From the NCBI RefSeq assembly GCF_008370325.1, contig NZ_VNIP01000008.1:186001-250000 (forward strand): a stretch of DNA of 64,000 nucleotides, written 5' to 3'. This document shows, piece after piece, positions 9,221 to 17,692 of this stretch. The translations under genes were made by a program, and so were the position numbers. Numbering within the stretch: position 1 is the stretch's first letter; every line of letters begins with the position of its first letter. Source of the DNA: Martinezella tropici. Its GTDB lineage: Bacteria > Pseudomonadota > Alphaproteobacteria > Rhizobiales > Rhizobiaceae. The notes under the pieces were generated by a model, which did no database searches, was not told where the DNA came from, and worked only from the letters and a program-made list of their open reading frames with translations.

Positions 9221-11470
9221 ATGCGTTCTGTTGTCGCCTTCAACGAATCCTGGACGTTTCATGAAGGATTTTCGCCCGGAGATGTCGGCCGCCCGCAGGA
9301 AGGGGAAAGCGTCACTCTGCCGCACACGGCAGTCGAACTGCCCCTCAACTATTTCGACGAGAAATCCTATCAGCGCGCCTTCACCTATCAGAAGATAGTG
9401 AAGTGGGACGAGACATTTGCCGGGCGCGAGATATCGCTGATCTTCGATGCTGCCATGGCGGACGCCGTCGTCTATCTGAACGGTGAAGAGATCGTCGCGC
9501 ACAAGGACGGCTATACGCCCTTCGAGGCGCGCCTGACCGGCCGCCTGCATCAGGGCGAAAACCTGATCACGGTCAAGATCGACGGCAGCGAGAACCCGGA
9601 GATTCCGCCTTTCGGCGGTCGGATCGATTACCTGACCTATGCCGGCATCTATCGTGATGTCTGGTTGAAGCTGGCCGATCCCGTCTCGGTTGCCAACATC
9701 AAGGTCGAGACCGGCGACGTCCTTTCCGACCGCAAATCCGTGACCGTACGCTGCGACATATCCAATCCGCAAAGTCTCGCTTTCAAGGTTACGGTGACCG
9801 TTACATTGCGATCCGCCGATGGCGCGGCCATCGCCTCGGGGCAGGCGGTCACCTCCGGCGAAAGCGTAGCGCTCAACTTCGATGGCCTTGCGGACATCTT
9901 GCTCTGGGATCTCGACAATCCCGTCCTCTATTCGGCCGAGGTGGCACTTGCGAGTGATCACGGGGCGGATCGTCATGCCACGACGTTCGGCTTCCGCACG
10001 GCAAGCTTTACTGCCGAAGGTTTTCTGCTCAACGGAAAGAAGCTGAAGCTGCGCGGGCTCAACCGCCATCAGGCCTTTCCCTATGTCGGCTATGCGATGG
10101 GTCGTTCCGCCCAGGAGCGTGATGCCGAAATCATGAAGCGGACGCTGAAGTGTAACATCGTGCGCACCTCGCATTATCCCCAGTCGAAGTGGTTCCTCGA
10201 CCATTGCGACCGCATCGGCCTTCTGGTTTTTGAGGAAATCCCCGGCTGGCAGCATATCGGCGATGAGGAATGGCAGCAGGAATCGATCCGCAACGTGCGC
10301 CGCATGATCGAGCGCGACTGGAACCACCCCTCGATCGTCATCTGGGGCGTACGCATCAACGAGTCCCAGGATTCCCACGATTTCTACGCCGAAACGAACC
10401 GCCTGGCGCGCGAGCTCGATCCGACGCGCCAGACCGGCGGCGTTCGTTATATCACCGAGAGCGAGATGCTCGAGGACGTCTACACCATGAATGATTTCAT
10501 CCTCGGCAACGAGGAGCTGCCGGGTGCCAACCGGCCGCGCATGCCGCTGAGGCCGCAGCAGGAAAATACCGGCCTTTCCAGGGACGTGCCCTATCTCATC
10601 ACCGAATTCGGCGGCCATATGTATCCGACGAAAATCTACGATCAGGAGCAGCGTCAGGCCGAGCATGTGCGCCGGCATCTGGAGGTCCTGAATGCCGCCT
10701 ACGGCGACCCATCGATATCGGGCGCCATCGGATGGTGCATGTTCGACTACAACACACATAGCGATTTCGGCTCCGGCGACCGGATCTGCTACCATGGCGT
10801 CATGGATATGTTCCGCGAGCCGAAATTCGCCGCTTATGTCTATGCCAGCCAGTGCGAACCCACCGAAGAGATCGTCATGAAGCCGGTGACGATCTGGGCG
10901 CGCGGCGAGCGGAATATCGGCGGCGCTCTGCCGCTGATCGTGCTCACCAATTGCGATGAGGTCGAACTGCGTTACGGCTCGCTGACCAAGCGCCTCGGCC
11001 CGGACCGGGAGACTTTCCCGCACCTGCCGCATCCTCCCGTCGTCTTCGATCACCGTTCCTTCACACCGGACGAACTCGGTGTATGGGGGATGGAGTGGGA
11101 AGACGTGCATTTCACCGGCTATATCGGCGGCAGAAAGGTTGTCGAGCAGCATATGGTCGCCAATCCGCTGCCGACGTCGCTTCAGGTCGAAGCCGATGCC
11201 GATACATTGCGCACAGGCGAGCGCGATACGGATACGGTGCGCGTCATCGTGCGTGCGCTCGATCAGGCCGGCTCGCGTCTGCCTTTTCTCAATGAGGCCA
11301 TCACGATCAAGGTCGAAGGTCCGGCGAAGGTTATCGGGCCGGAAACGGTGGCATTCCAGGGCGGGACCACGGGCTTTTGGTTGCAGGCGACGGGCAAGGC
11401 AGGCGCCATCAAGCTCGAGGTTGCCTCACCGCGCTTTGCCAGCCAAAGCCTGAGCTTCATCGCGAAATAA
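9221..11470 (+). CDS. GH2 family beta-galactosidase/beta-glucuronidase-like glycosidase
   Basis: A 749-residue cytoplasmic glycosidase with the GH2 layout: an N-terminal jelly-roll sugar-binding domain (about residues 1-160), an immunoglobulin-like domain (160-265), a TIM barrel (from GLNRHQ, about 275-560) and C-terminal beta domains. The acid/base Glu lies in WGVRINES near residue 381 and the nucleophile Glu in ITEFGGH near residue 462. ATG at 9221 with AGGA upstream is preferred over TTG at 9215. It is about 200 bp downstream of the AraC gene on the same strand. Specificity is most likely beta-galactoside, judged from the locus. GH2 also contains glucuronidases and mannosidases, so this is not certain. 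Confidence 0.87.
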   Translation: MRSVVAFNESWTFHEGFSPGDVGRPQEGESVTLPHTAVELPLNYFDEKSYQRAFTYQKIVKWDETFAGREISLIFDAAMADAVVYLNGEEIVAHKDGYTPFEARLTGRLHQGENLITVKIDGSENPEIPPFGGRIDYLTYAGIYRDVWLKLADPVSVANIKVETGDVLSDRKSVTVRCDISNPQSLAFKVTVTVTLRSADGAAIASGQAVTSGESVALNFDGLADILLWDLDNPVLYSAEVALASDHGADRHATTFGFRTASFTAEGFLLNGKKLKLRGLNRHQAFPYVGYAMGRSAQERDAEIMKRTLKCNIVRTSHYPQSKWFLDHCDRIGLLVFEEIPGWQHIGDEEWQQESIRNVRRMIERDWNHPSIVIWGVRINESQDSHDFYAETNRLARELDPTRQTGGVRYITESEMLEDVYTMNDFILGNEELPGANRPRMPLRPQQENTGLSRDVPYLITEFGGHMYPTKIYDQEQRQAEHVRRHLEVLNAAYGDPSISGAIGWCMFDYNTHSDFGSGDRICYHGVMDMFREPKFAAYVYASQCEPTEEIVMKPVTIWARGERNIGGALPLIVLTNCDEVELRYGSLTKRLGPDRETFPHLPHPPVVFDHRSFTPDELGVWGMEWEDVHFTGYIGGRKVVEQHMVANPLPTSLQVEADADTLRTGERDTDTVRVIVRALDQAGSRLPFLNEAITIKVEGPAKVIGPETVAFQGGTTGFWLQATGKAGAIKLEVASPRFASQSLSFIAK

Positions 11471-11476
11471 GCAAGC

Positions 11477-11510
11477 TGCCGGCTCCCGTCGTCATGCGGC
11501 GGAGCCGGCA
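11477..11510. terminator. Hairpin between convergent GH2 and GntR genes
   Basis: TGCCGGCTCC pairs with GGAGCCGGCA across 14 nt, just past the GH2 stop and overlapping the last codons of the GntR gene. Symmetry and position suggest a bidirectional terminator for the two convergent genes. The U-run is weak (ATTTC on the plus strand). Confidence 0.5.
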
Positions 11511-12403
11511 ATTTCTCCTGGGATTTGCGGGATCGATTGCAGCAGCGTCTGCCGTGCCGAAGCGAGATGCTGGCGGCAGGCGGCATTGATCCTTTGCTGG
11601 TCGCGCGATTGCAGCGCTTCGATATAGTCGAGATGCTCCACTACGGCGCGGGCATTGCGCTCGCGTGCGAAAGCCTTGTTCCACTGATAGTGATAGTGAA
11701 AAATGATGGCGATGACGTCGTAGAACTCGGTGATGAAGCGGTTCTTCGAGGCGCGATGGATGAGAAGGTGAAATCTTTCGTCGAGGCGCGAGAAATCGCG
11801 ATAATGCGCGTCGAAATCTTTGAGTAGCTCGCGGTGTTCCTGCTCGATCGCCTTGAGATCCTCCCAGGCGCGATGATTGGCAGGCAGGCGGCCGAATTCG
11901 GCTGCGGAATGCAGCTCGAACATTTCCCGCACGTCAGCAAGTTCGAGCGCGAATTCGCTGGTGAAGCCCTTGAGAATCCAGTGGCTGTTCGGCCGCTTCT
12001 CGATCAGGCCGAAGCGGCTGAAACGGATAAGAAATTCACGAACGACCGACGTGCCGGTGCCGATTTCGCGCGCCAGCTCCAGCTCGTTGATCTGCATGCC
12101 GGGCTGGGCTTCGTCGGACATTATGCGCACCATGAAGCTGCGCTCGATGATATCGTGCAGTGAATCGGTTTCTTCCTTGGGGAAGAAATCAGCATCCGTC
12201 GGCAGGCGCAGCACCGTCTTCTGCCGCTTGTTCCAGAGAATGATGCCAGCGTCGCTGAGACGCATCAGGATCGCCCGCGCCGTGCTGCGGCTGACGCCGA
12301 GTTCGGCCGCGATTTCAGGCTCGCTCGGCAGCTCGGTATGGAGCTTCAGGCTGGCCGCATAGCGATTGTAGGCTTCCTTGAAGAGCGTGTTTTGCCTTGC
12401 CAT
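11492..12403 (-). CDS. GntR family regulator with two predicted winged helices and an FCD-type domain
   Basis: A 303-residue regulator. Residues 20-70 resemble a first GntR winged helix (PSEPEIAAELGVSRSTARAI). Residues about 88-145 resemble a second, FadR-like one (GMQINELELAREIGTGTSVV, REFLIRFSRFGLIEK). The rest is an all-helical FCD-type effector domain with the expected acidic and His residues (FELHSAAEF, FHLLIH). Usual FadR/FCD proteins have one winged helix and about 230 residues, so the N-terminal extension is unusual. The ATG at 12403 has GAGGGGGAA before it. It is divergent from the aldo/keto reductase and sugar transporter genes, which it presumably controls, with a sugar or sugar acid as effector. 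Confidence 0.85.
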   Translation of the reverse strand: MARQNTLFKEAYNRYAASLKLHTELPSEPEIAAELGVSRSTARAILMRLSDAGIILWNKRQKTVLRLPTDADFFPKEETDSLHDIIERSFMVRIMSDEAQPGMQINELELAREIGTGTSVVREFLIRFSRFGLIEKRPNSHWILKGFTSEFALELADVREMFELHSAAEFGRLPANHRAWEDLKAIEQEHRELLKDFDAHYRDFSRLDERFHLLIHRASKNRFITEFYDVIAIIFHYHYQWNKAFARERNARAVVEHLDYIEALQSRDQQRINAACRQHLASARQTLLQSIPQIPGEIAGSAA

Positions 12404-12551
12404 TTCCCCCTCGCGTATCATCGCCGCTCTTTACCGGCGGCGCTGTCTGAACCATGTCCCGATGGCAGTCAATTGCAGGAGTTATGTCGAAACTGCTGTT
12501 TCCGCCATCTCCCGTGACGGTCCCCATGATTTCCTCGTTGACACCAAAATG

Positions 12552-12566
12552 TTTATTGTAGATAAA
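12552..12566. promoter_or_regulatory. Candidate GntR operator/promoter palindrome
   Basis: TTTAT-TGTAG-ATAAA is an inverted repeat inside an A/T-rich stretch, in the 246-bp gap between the divergent GntR and aldo/keto reductase genes. Its location suits an operator for the GntR protein. This is inference only. Confidence 0.4.
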
Positions 12567-12649
12567 AAACAAAATCAATGGCGATGGATGTCGAGAGCCT
12601 CCGTTAATGCCACCGAAATTGAAATGATCGTCATCACAAGGGAGAGGTG

Positions 12650-13669
12650 ATGCAGAGAAGAACAATCGGCAGGACGGGCCTCGAGGTCACGGAGATCAGC
12701 TTCGGTGCTGCGGCGCTGGGCGGTCTCTATCGTGCCTGCCCTCGCGATCAGGCGATGAAGACCTTGCAGGCGGCCTGGGATAGCGGCATCCGCTATTTCG
12801 ACGCGGCACCCTGGTATGGCTTCGGCCTTGGCGAGCGCCATGTCGGCGATTTTCTGCGCGATCAGCCGGAAGACAGTTACGTACTGTCGACCAAGGTCGG
12901 TCGCCTCATGCGGCCGGTGCCGAGCGACAAGGTGCCGAATTACGGCTACGTCGATCCGCTGCCTTTCGATGCCGACTATGACTATTCCTATGACGGTATC
13001 ATGCGCTCGGTCGAGTTCAGCTATGCTCGCCTCGGTCTCAATCGCATCGATATTCTCTATGTCCACGATATCGGCGGCTATACCCACGGCAAGGCACTCA
13101 ACGAGCGTTACCTCGGGCAGCTCCTGGGATCCGGGTTGAAGGCTCTGGAGGCGCTGAAATCATCCGGCGCGATCAAGGCCTATGGTCTTGGTGTCAACGA
13201 GGTGCCGGTCTGCCTGGACGTCATGCATGCGGCCGATATCGACTGCATTCTGCTTGCCGGTCGCTATACGCTGCTGGACCGCTCGGCCGTTGCCGAGCTG
13301 TTGCCGCTTTGCGAGAAGAAAGGAACATCGCTGGTCGTCGGCGGTGTCTTCAACTCCGGCATTCTGGCGACTGGCCCCGTGCCCGGCGCGCATTTCGACT
13401 ATCTGCCGGCAACGCCGGATATCCTGGCCAAGGTTGGGGCTATGGAAGACATCGCCCGCAAGCATGGTGTACCGCTTGCCCAGCCGGCGCTTCAGTTTCC
13501 GCTGCGCAGCCCTTGCGTAGCCTCGGTGCTGATCGGCACGGCGAAACCGGAAAGTCTTGTCCGCAACATGCAGCTCGTGGAGCCCCGGCTTCCCGACAGT
13601 TTCTATGCGGAGTTCGAAGGATTGACCCTGGTGGCGCCGCCGTTGGGAGACGAGGCGGTCCGGGTCTAG
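12650..13669 (+). CDS. Aldo/keto reductase, probable aldose (L-fucose/D-threo-aldose) dehydrogenase
   Basis: A 339-residue NAD(P)-dependent oxidoreductase. The aldo/keto reductase tetrad is visible: Asp and Tyr in YFDAAPWYGFGLGERHVG, Lys in STKVGR, His in LYVHDIGG. The family signature LVLIGTAKPESL-like segment appears as VLIGTAKPESLVRN near the C-terminus. The N-terminus RRTIGRTGLEVTEISFGAA is typical of the D-threo-aldose 1-dehydrogenase / pyridoxal 4-dehydrogenase subgroup. ATG at 12650 is preceded by GGGAGAGG. It leads an operon-like set with a ribose-type sugar importer, so it probably oxidises the imported sugar. The stop codon TAG lies in the end of a RIME-like repeat. Confidence 0.85.
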   Translation: MQRRTIGRTGLEVTEISFGAAALGGLYRACPRDQAMKTLQAAWDSGIRYFDAAPWYGFGLGERHVGDFLRDQPEDSYVLSTKVGRLMRPVPSDKVPNYGYVDPLPFDADYDYSYDGIMRSVEFSYARLGLNRIDILYVHDIGGYTHGKALNERYLGQLLGSGLKALEALKSSGAIKAYGLGVNEVPVCLDVMHAADIDCILLAGRYTLLDRSAVAELLPLCEKKGTSLVVGGVFNSGILATGPVPGAHFDYLPATPDILAKVGAMEDIARKHGVPLAQPALQFPLRSPCVASVLIGTAKPESLVRNMQLVEPRLPDSFYAEFEGLTLVAPPLGDEAVRV

Positions 13670-13737
13670 CAATTCCAGGAAAAGTGCGTAGCGGTTTTCC
13701 GTCCGGAATTGCGTTGAAATAGCAGGTGGAGCGTTAA
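13667..13737 (+). repeat. RIME-like palindromic repeat, copy 1
   Basis: A two-stem intergenic element. The first stem is GCAATTCC and GGAATTGC around a conserved core GCGGTTTTCCGTCCGG (about 13669-13712). The second is a shorter GGAGCG...CGCTCC-type stem. It matches four other copies in this window. Its left end (CTAGCAATTCC) supplies the TAG stop of the aldo/keto reductase. It resembles the Rhizobium-specific intergenic mosaic elements (RIME) described in rhizobia. Confidence 0.75.
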
Positions 13738-13754
13738 ACCGCTCCAGCAGATTG

Positions 13755-13921
13755 GGAGCTTCGAGCCGTCGGAGAGACGGCTTCGTAGAGGAGGAAAGCC
13801 TGTTTTGGCGTCGGTGGCTTTTCCGCCGCGCGATGCGTGACGCCGCAAGGCGTCGCGATACCAGCCGTAAGCGTTCAGCGGCAGGTGTGCAGGAGAGAGA
13901 GCGCGTTGAGAGGAGAAGCAG
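13755..13921 (+). promoter_or_regulatory. Leader of the sugar-binding protein gene with hairpins
   Basis: Between the RIME-like element and the binding-protein ATG there are two hairpins. AGCCGTC-GGAGA-GACGGCT is near 13760-13780, and GACGCC-GCAA-GGCGTC is near 13839-13854. A purine-rich Shine-Dalgarno (GAGGAG) follows just before 13922. The hairpins may shape mRNA stability or expression of the abundant binding protein. I see no known riboswitch. Confidence 0.35.
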
Positions 13922-14911
13922 ATGAAAATTGCCAAGTCACTTTTGTCCCGCCGCAGTTTTGCCGGCCTTGCCGGTGCTGCCGTCATCGCCATGGCGATGC
14001 CCATGCAGTCCTTCGCGGCCGACGTGACAATCCCGATCATCGTCAAGGATACGACGTCCTTCTATTGGCAGATCGTTCTTGCCGGCGCTCGCCAGGCAGG
14101 CAAGGATCTCGGCGTGAAGGTGCCGGAGCTCGGCGCTCAATCGGAATCCGACATTAACGGTCAGATCAGCATTCTCGAAAATGCCGTTGCCGGCAAGCCG
14201 GCAGCGGTCGTGATCGCGCCAACCGAACGCAAAGCGCTCGGCAAGCCGGTGGATGAAGCCGCCAAGTCCGTACCGGTGGTCGGTATCGACTCTGCCGCCG
14301 ATTCCAAGGCCTTCGTATCCTTCCTGACCACCGACAACGTCCAAGGTGGCCGTATCGCCGCCGATGGCCTTGCCGCCGCGATCAAAGGAATGACTGGCAA
14401 GGAAGAGGGCGAAGTCGCCATCATCACCAGCCTGCCGGGCGTCGGCTCGCTCGACCAGCGCCGCCAGGGCTTCCTGGAGGAGCTCAAGAGCAAGTATCCG
14501 GGCCTCAAGGTTGTTGCGGATAAATATGCAGACGGCCAGGCAACCACCGGTCTCAACATCATGACCGACCTGATCACGGCCAATCCGAAGCTCGTCGGCG
14601 TCTTCGCTTCCAACCTGATCATGGCGCAGGGCGTTGGCCAGGCGATCGCTGAAAACAAGCTCGGCGACAAGATCAAGGTCATCGGCTTCGACAATGACGA
14701 CAAGACCGTCGGCTTCCTGAAGTCGGGCGTTCTTGCCGGGCTCGTGGTGCAGGACCCCTATCGCATGGGTTACGATGGCATCAAGACGGCGCTCGCCGCT
14801 TCCAAGAAGGAAAAGGTCGAAGCCAATGTCGATACCGGCGCCAATCTCGTCACCAAGGCGAATATGAGCGATCCGAAGATCGATGCTTTGATCAATCCTA
14901 AGGTCAAGTAA
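13922..14911 (+). CDS. Sugar ABC transporter substrate-binding protein (RbsB-like)
   Basis: A 329-residue periplasmic binding protein of the ribose/galactose type (Peripla_BP_4). The N-terminus has SRRSFAGLAG followed by a hydrophobic stretch and AFA-type cleavage (SFAADV), so a twin-arginine (Tat) signal is possible as well as Sec. Mature features include TTSFYWQIVLAGARQAGKDLGV and the hinge-side segment VIGFDNDDKTVGFLKSG, typical of RbsB-like proteins. It is followed by the ATPase and permease genes on the same strand. A strong hairpin after its stop may raise its level over the other two. The ligand is unknown. A pentose or deoxysugar is plausible given the neighbouring aldose dehydrogenase. 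Confidence 0.9.
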   Translation: MKIAKSLLSRRSFAGLAGAAVIAMAMPMQSFAADVTIPIIVKDTTSFYWQIVLAGARQAGKDLGVKVPELGAQSESDINGQISILENAVAGKPAAVVIAPTERKALGKPVDEAAKSVPVVGIDSAADSKAFVSFLTTDNVQGGRIAADGLAAAIKGMTGKEEGEVAIITSLPGVGSLDQRRQGFLEELKSKYPGLKVVADKYADGQATTGLNIMTDLITANPKLVGVFASNLIMAQGVGQAIAENKLGDKIKVIGFDNDDKTVGFLKSGVLAGLVVQDPYRMGYDGIKTALAASKKEKVEANVDTGANLVTKANMSDPKIDALINPKVK

Positions 14912-14918
14912 GGCTTGA

Positions 14919-14949
14919 GGCCGCGCCCGAGAGATCGGGCGCGGCCTTT
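14919..14949 (+). terminator. Strong hairpin between binding-protein and ATPase genes
   Basis: A perfect 12-bp stem (GGCCGCGCCCGA, GAGA tetraloop, complement) followed by TTTC, 8 bp beyond the binding-protein stop. It is best read as a partial terminator or 3'-end stabiliser giving excess binding protein over transporter subunits. Confidence 0.7.
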
Positions 14950-15000
14950 CGTCCAGCCGCCCTCTAGGCGGTCGCGCAGCGATGCGAGGAAGGAGACCTC

Positions 15001-16551
15001 ATGACGAGCCTTGAAGAAATCAGCCATCGACACGACGACACCGTCAAAACGGAAGCAAACCGCATTCCAGCGGGCTCGCCCATCCTCGAACTGAAAGGGT
15101 TGCAGAAGCGCTACGGCTATGTCGAGGCGCTGAAACCGGCGACGATCACGTTTCTGGCCGGTGAAATCCATGCCATCGTCGGCGAAAACGGTGCCGGCAA
15201 ATCGACGCTCATCAAGCTTCTGACCGGCGTCATCACCAGGACGTCAGGCGAAATCTTCTGGTGCGGCCATCCCGTTGCGCTCGCAACGCCCAATGAGGCG
15301 ATCGCCCGCGGCATCAATGCCGTGCATCAGGAAGTGGTGCTCTGCCCGCACCTGACGGTCGCAGCCAATCTTTTCCTCGGCGACGAGGTCAATCGTTTCG
15401 GCCTGATGCGCAAGAAGCAGATGGTGGCCATGGCGCAGACCGTGCTCGACGATCTCGGTTTCGGGCTGCCGGCCGGCGAACTATTGGGTTCGCTCACGAT
15501 TGGCCAGCAGCAGCTGGTCGCGACCGCGAGAGCTGCGATGCGCGGCACGCAGTTCCTGATTTTCGACGAGCCGACCGCCTATCTCACACGTCAGGAATCG
15601 GCGCAATTATTCAAGCTGATCCGCCGCCTGCAGAGCGAGGGCGTGACGATCGTCTACATCAGCCATCGCATGGAAGAGGTGTTCGAACTCGCCGATCGGG
15701 TCTCCGTCCTGCGCGACGGCACGCATGTCGGCACCCGCGCGATTGCCGAAACCAACGAGGACGAGCTGATCAAGCTGATGATCAATCGTTCCATCGAGCA
15801 GATCTACCACAAGGAAGAGATTCCGATCGGCGACACTATCCTCGAGACACGCGGCCTCTCCGGCCCCGGCTTCGAGGATGTTTCGCTGACTGTCCGCGCC
15901 GGCGAGATCGTCGGGCTCTATGGGCTGATCGGTGCCGGGCGCAGCGAATTCGCCCTCGGTCTTTATGGGCGTCAGCCGCTCTCCGCAGGGGAAATCTACT
16001 GGCAGGGGCGCAAGGTCAATATCCGCAGCGAACGCGACGCGATGGAACTCGGCATCGCTCTTGCGCCGGAAAGCCGCCGCGATCAGGGGCTCTGCCTCAA
16101 CCTGCCGATTGGTCTCAATATCAATCTGCCGGTGTTCAAGCGGCTGAGCCATGGTCCGATCATCAACAACAAGAGCGAGGCTGCGAATGCCGACAAGCAG
16201 ATCCGCGATCTCAGCATCAAGACACCCAGTAGGCGGGTTCTGGTCTCCGCCATGTCGGGCGGCAACCAGCAGAAGGTCGTCATCGGCAAATGGCTAAGCT
16301 ACGGCGCCAAGCTGTTTATCTTCGACGAGCCCACGGTCGGCGTCGATGTCGGGACTAAAGCGGAGATCTACCGGCTGTTCGCCAAGCTGCTTCGCGCCGG
16401 CGCCGGCATCATCGTCATCTCATCCTATCTGCCCGAGGTCTACGAGCTCGCCGATCGCCTGCACGTTTTCCGCCAAGGCCAGCTGGTCGCCAGCCATGAT
16501 TTCCATGCGGCAACGCATGAGGAAGTCCTCGGCGAGGCGATCGGCGTCTGA
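15001..16551 (+). CDS. Sugar ABC transporter ATP-binding protein (RbsA/MglA-like)
   Basis: A 516-residue cytoplasmic ATPase with two ABC domains. The first has a canonical Walker A (GENGAGKSTL) and a signature written LTIGQQQLVATARA. The second has a degenerate Walker A (GLIGAGRSEF) and the signature MSGGNQQKVVIGKWL with Walker B LFIFDEPTVGVDVG. This asymmetry is normal for the carbohydrate CUT2 family. It works with the adjacent binding protein and permease. ATG at 15001 follows GAAGGAGA. Its stop lies 34 bp before the permease start. Confidence 0.92.
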   Translation: MTSLEEISHRHDDTVKTEANRIPAGSPILELKGLQKRYGYVEALKPATITFLAGEIHAIVGENGAGKSTLIKLLTGVITRTSGEIFWCGHPVALATPNEAIARGINAVHQEVVLCPHLTVAANLFLGDEVNRFGLMRKKQMVAMAQTVLDDLGFGLPAGELLGSLTIGQQQLVATARAAMRGTQFLIFDEPTAYLTRQESAQLFKLIRRLQSEGVTIVYISHRMEEVFELADRVSVLRDGTHVGTRAIAETNEDELIKLMINRSIEQIYHKEEIPIGDTILETRGLSGPGFEDVSLTVRAGEIVGLYGLIGAGRSEFALGLYGRQPLSAGEIYWQGRKVNIRSERDAMELGIALAPESRRDQGLCLNLPIGLNINLPVFKRLSHGPIINNKSEAANADKQIRDLSIKTPSRRVLVSAMSGGNQQKVVIGKWLSYGAKLFIFDEPTVGVDVGTKAEIYRLFAKLLRAGAGIIVISSYLPEVYELADRLHVFRQGQLVASHDFHAATHEEVLGEAIGV

Positions 16552-16585
16552 ACAACAAACAAGTCGAAAGAGGGAGAACAAGAAA

Positions 16586-17557
16586 ATGGCCGCGAATACG
16601 ACAGAAGGCCCGACGGTTGCGCCGCGGCGCAAGATGAACATCCTCTTCAGCTTGACGCTGATCCTGCTCCTGCTGGCGCTCTGGATCCTCTTGGGCTTCT
16701 GGACCGACAAGTTCTGGACTCCGCTCAACATCACCAATCTGATGCGTCAGGGCTCGATGACGGCCATTCTTGCGCTTGGCCAGACCTTCGTCATCATCAC
16801 GGCGGGCATCGACCTCTCCGTCGGCGCGATCGTTGGCTTTTGCACCGTCATCATCGCCTGGCTGCTCCAGGCCGGGTTTCCGGTATGGGCCGCGATCCTC
16901 ATTACCCTGCTATTCGGGGTCCTGATCGGGGCGTTCCACGGCTTCGGCATCGTGCGCATGGGTTTGCCGCCCTTCATCATCACGCTGGCGACACTGACGT
17001 CGCTGCGCGGCATCGGCCTGCTGATCACCAACGGTTCGACGATCAATATCGTCAATGACGATTTCACCAATTTCGCCGTTTCGGACTTCCTGGGGATTCC
17101 AAGCCTGTTCTGGATGGTGATCCTAGTGGCGATTCCAGCCGTCATTTTCCTGCATCTGAGCCGCTGGGGCCGCTATCTTTTCGCCGTCGGCTCCAATCGC
17201 GAAGCGGCCCGGCTTTCCGGTGTCAACGTCAATTGGATGATCTATCTCGCCTATATACTGTCGGGAACCTGCGCCGCCTTCGTCGGTGTTCTGCTTGCCT
17301 CGCGCATCGCGATCGGCAATGCCACCCAGGCCGATGGCTGGGAGCTGCAGGCGATCGCTTCGTCGGTCATCGGCGGAACCAGCCTGTTCGGCGCGGTCGG
17401 CTCGGTCTATGGCCCGCTGATCGGCGCATTCATCCTGGCGACCATCAACAACGGCGCCAATCTATTGAACCTGAATTCTTTCTGGCAGCGCATCATCACC
17501 GGTGCCCTGATCATCGTTATCGTCTATTTCGATCAGCTGCGGCGGCGGCGGCTTTAG
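16586..17557 (+). CDS. Sugar ABC transporter permease (RbsC-like)
   Basis: A 323-residue inner-membrane permease of the CUT2 family with about 8-10 hydrophobic helices. The family hallmark FVIITAGIDLSVGAIVGF is near residues 70-90, and AIASSVIGGTSLFGAVGSVYG is near the C-terminal end. ATG at 16586 has AGGGAGA upstream. An open frame extending to 16346 overlaps the ATPase gene and is not coding upstream of 16586. It is the last gene of the sugar-transport operon. Its TAG stop falls in the left end (TTTAGAGC) of a RIME-like repeat. Confidence 0.92.
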   Translation: MAANTTEGPTVAPRRKMNILFSLTLILLLLALWILLGFWTDKFWTPLNITNLMRQGSMTAILALGQTFVIITAGIDLSVGAIVGFCTVIIAWLLQAGFPVWAAILITLLFGVLIGAFHGFGIVRMGLPPFIITLATLTSLRGIGLLITNGSTINIVNDDFTNFAVSDFLGIPSLFWMVILVAIPAVIFLHLSRWGRYLFAVGSNREAARLSGVNVNWMIYLAYILSGTCAAFVGVLLASRIAIGNATQADGWELQAIASSVIGGTSLFGAVGSVYGPLIGAFILATINNGANLLNLNSFWQRIITGALIIVIVYFDQLRRRRL

Positions 17558-17658
17558 AGCAAATCCAGGAAACGTGCGCGGCGGTTTTCCGTCCGGAATT
17601 GCGAGACGACAAAGAGATGGAGCGGTTCAGAGATTTCGTGAAAAGCTGAACCGCTCCG
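17554..17658 (+). repeat. RIME-like palindromic repeat, copy 2
   Basis: A full two-stem copy. The left stem contains the core GCGGTTTTCCGTCCGGAATT. The right stem is GAGCGGTTCAG pairing with CTGAACCGCTC around 15 nt. It lies between the convergent rbsC-like and exoZ genes, and its left end TAGAGC provides the permease stop codon. As two strong hairpins it may also stop transcription from both sides. Confidence 0.8.
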
Positions 17659-17692
17659 GTCCATTGCCACCAATCCGGTGGTCGGTCTGCGA

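Noticed and set aside
9062..11152. Long (696-codon) minus-strand open frame opposite the GH2 gene
   Set aside because: Antisense shadow of a high-GC coding gene. Its translation has no domain and the GH2 active-site motifs are on the plus strand.
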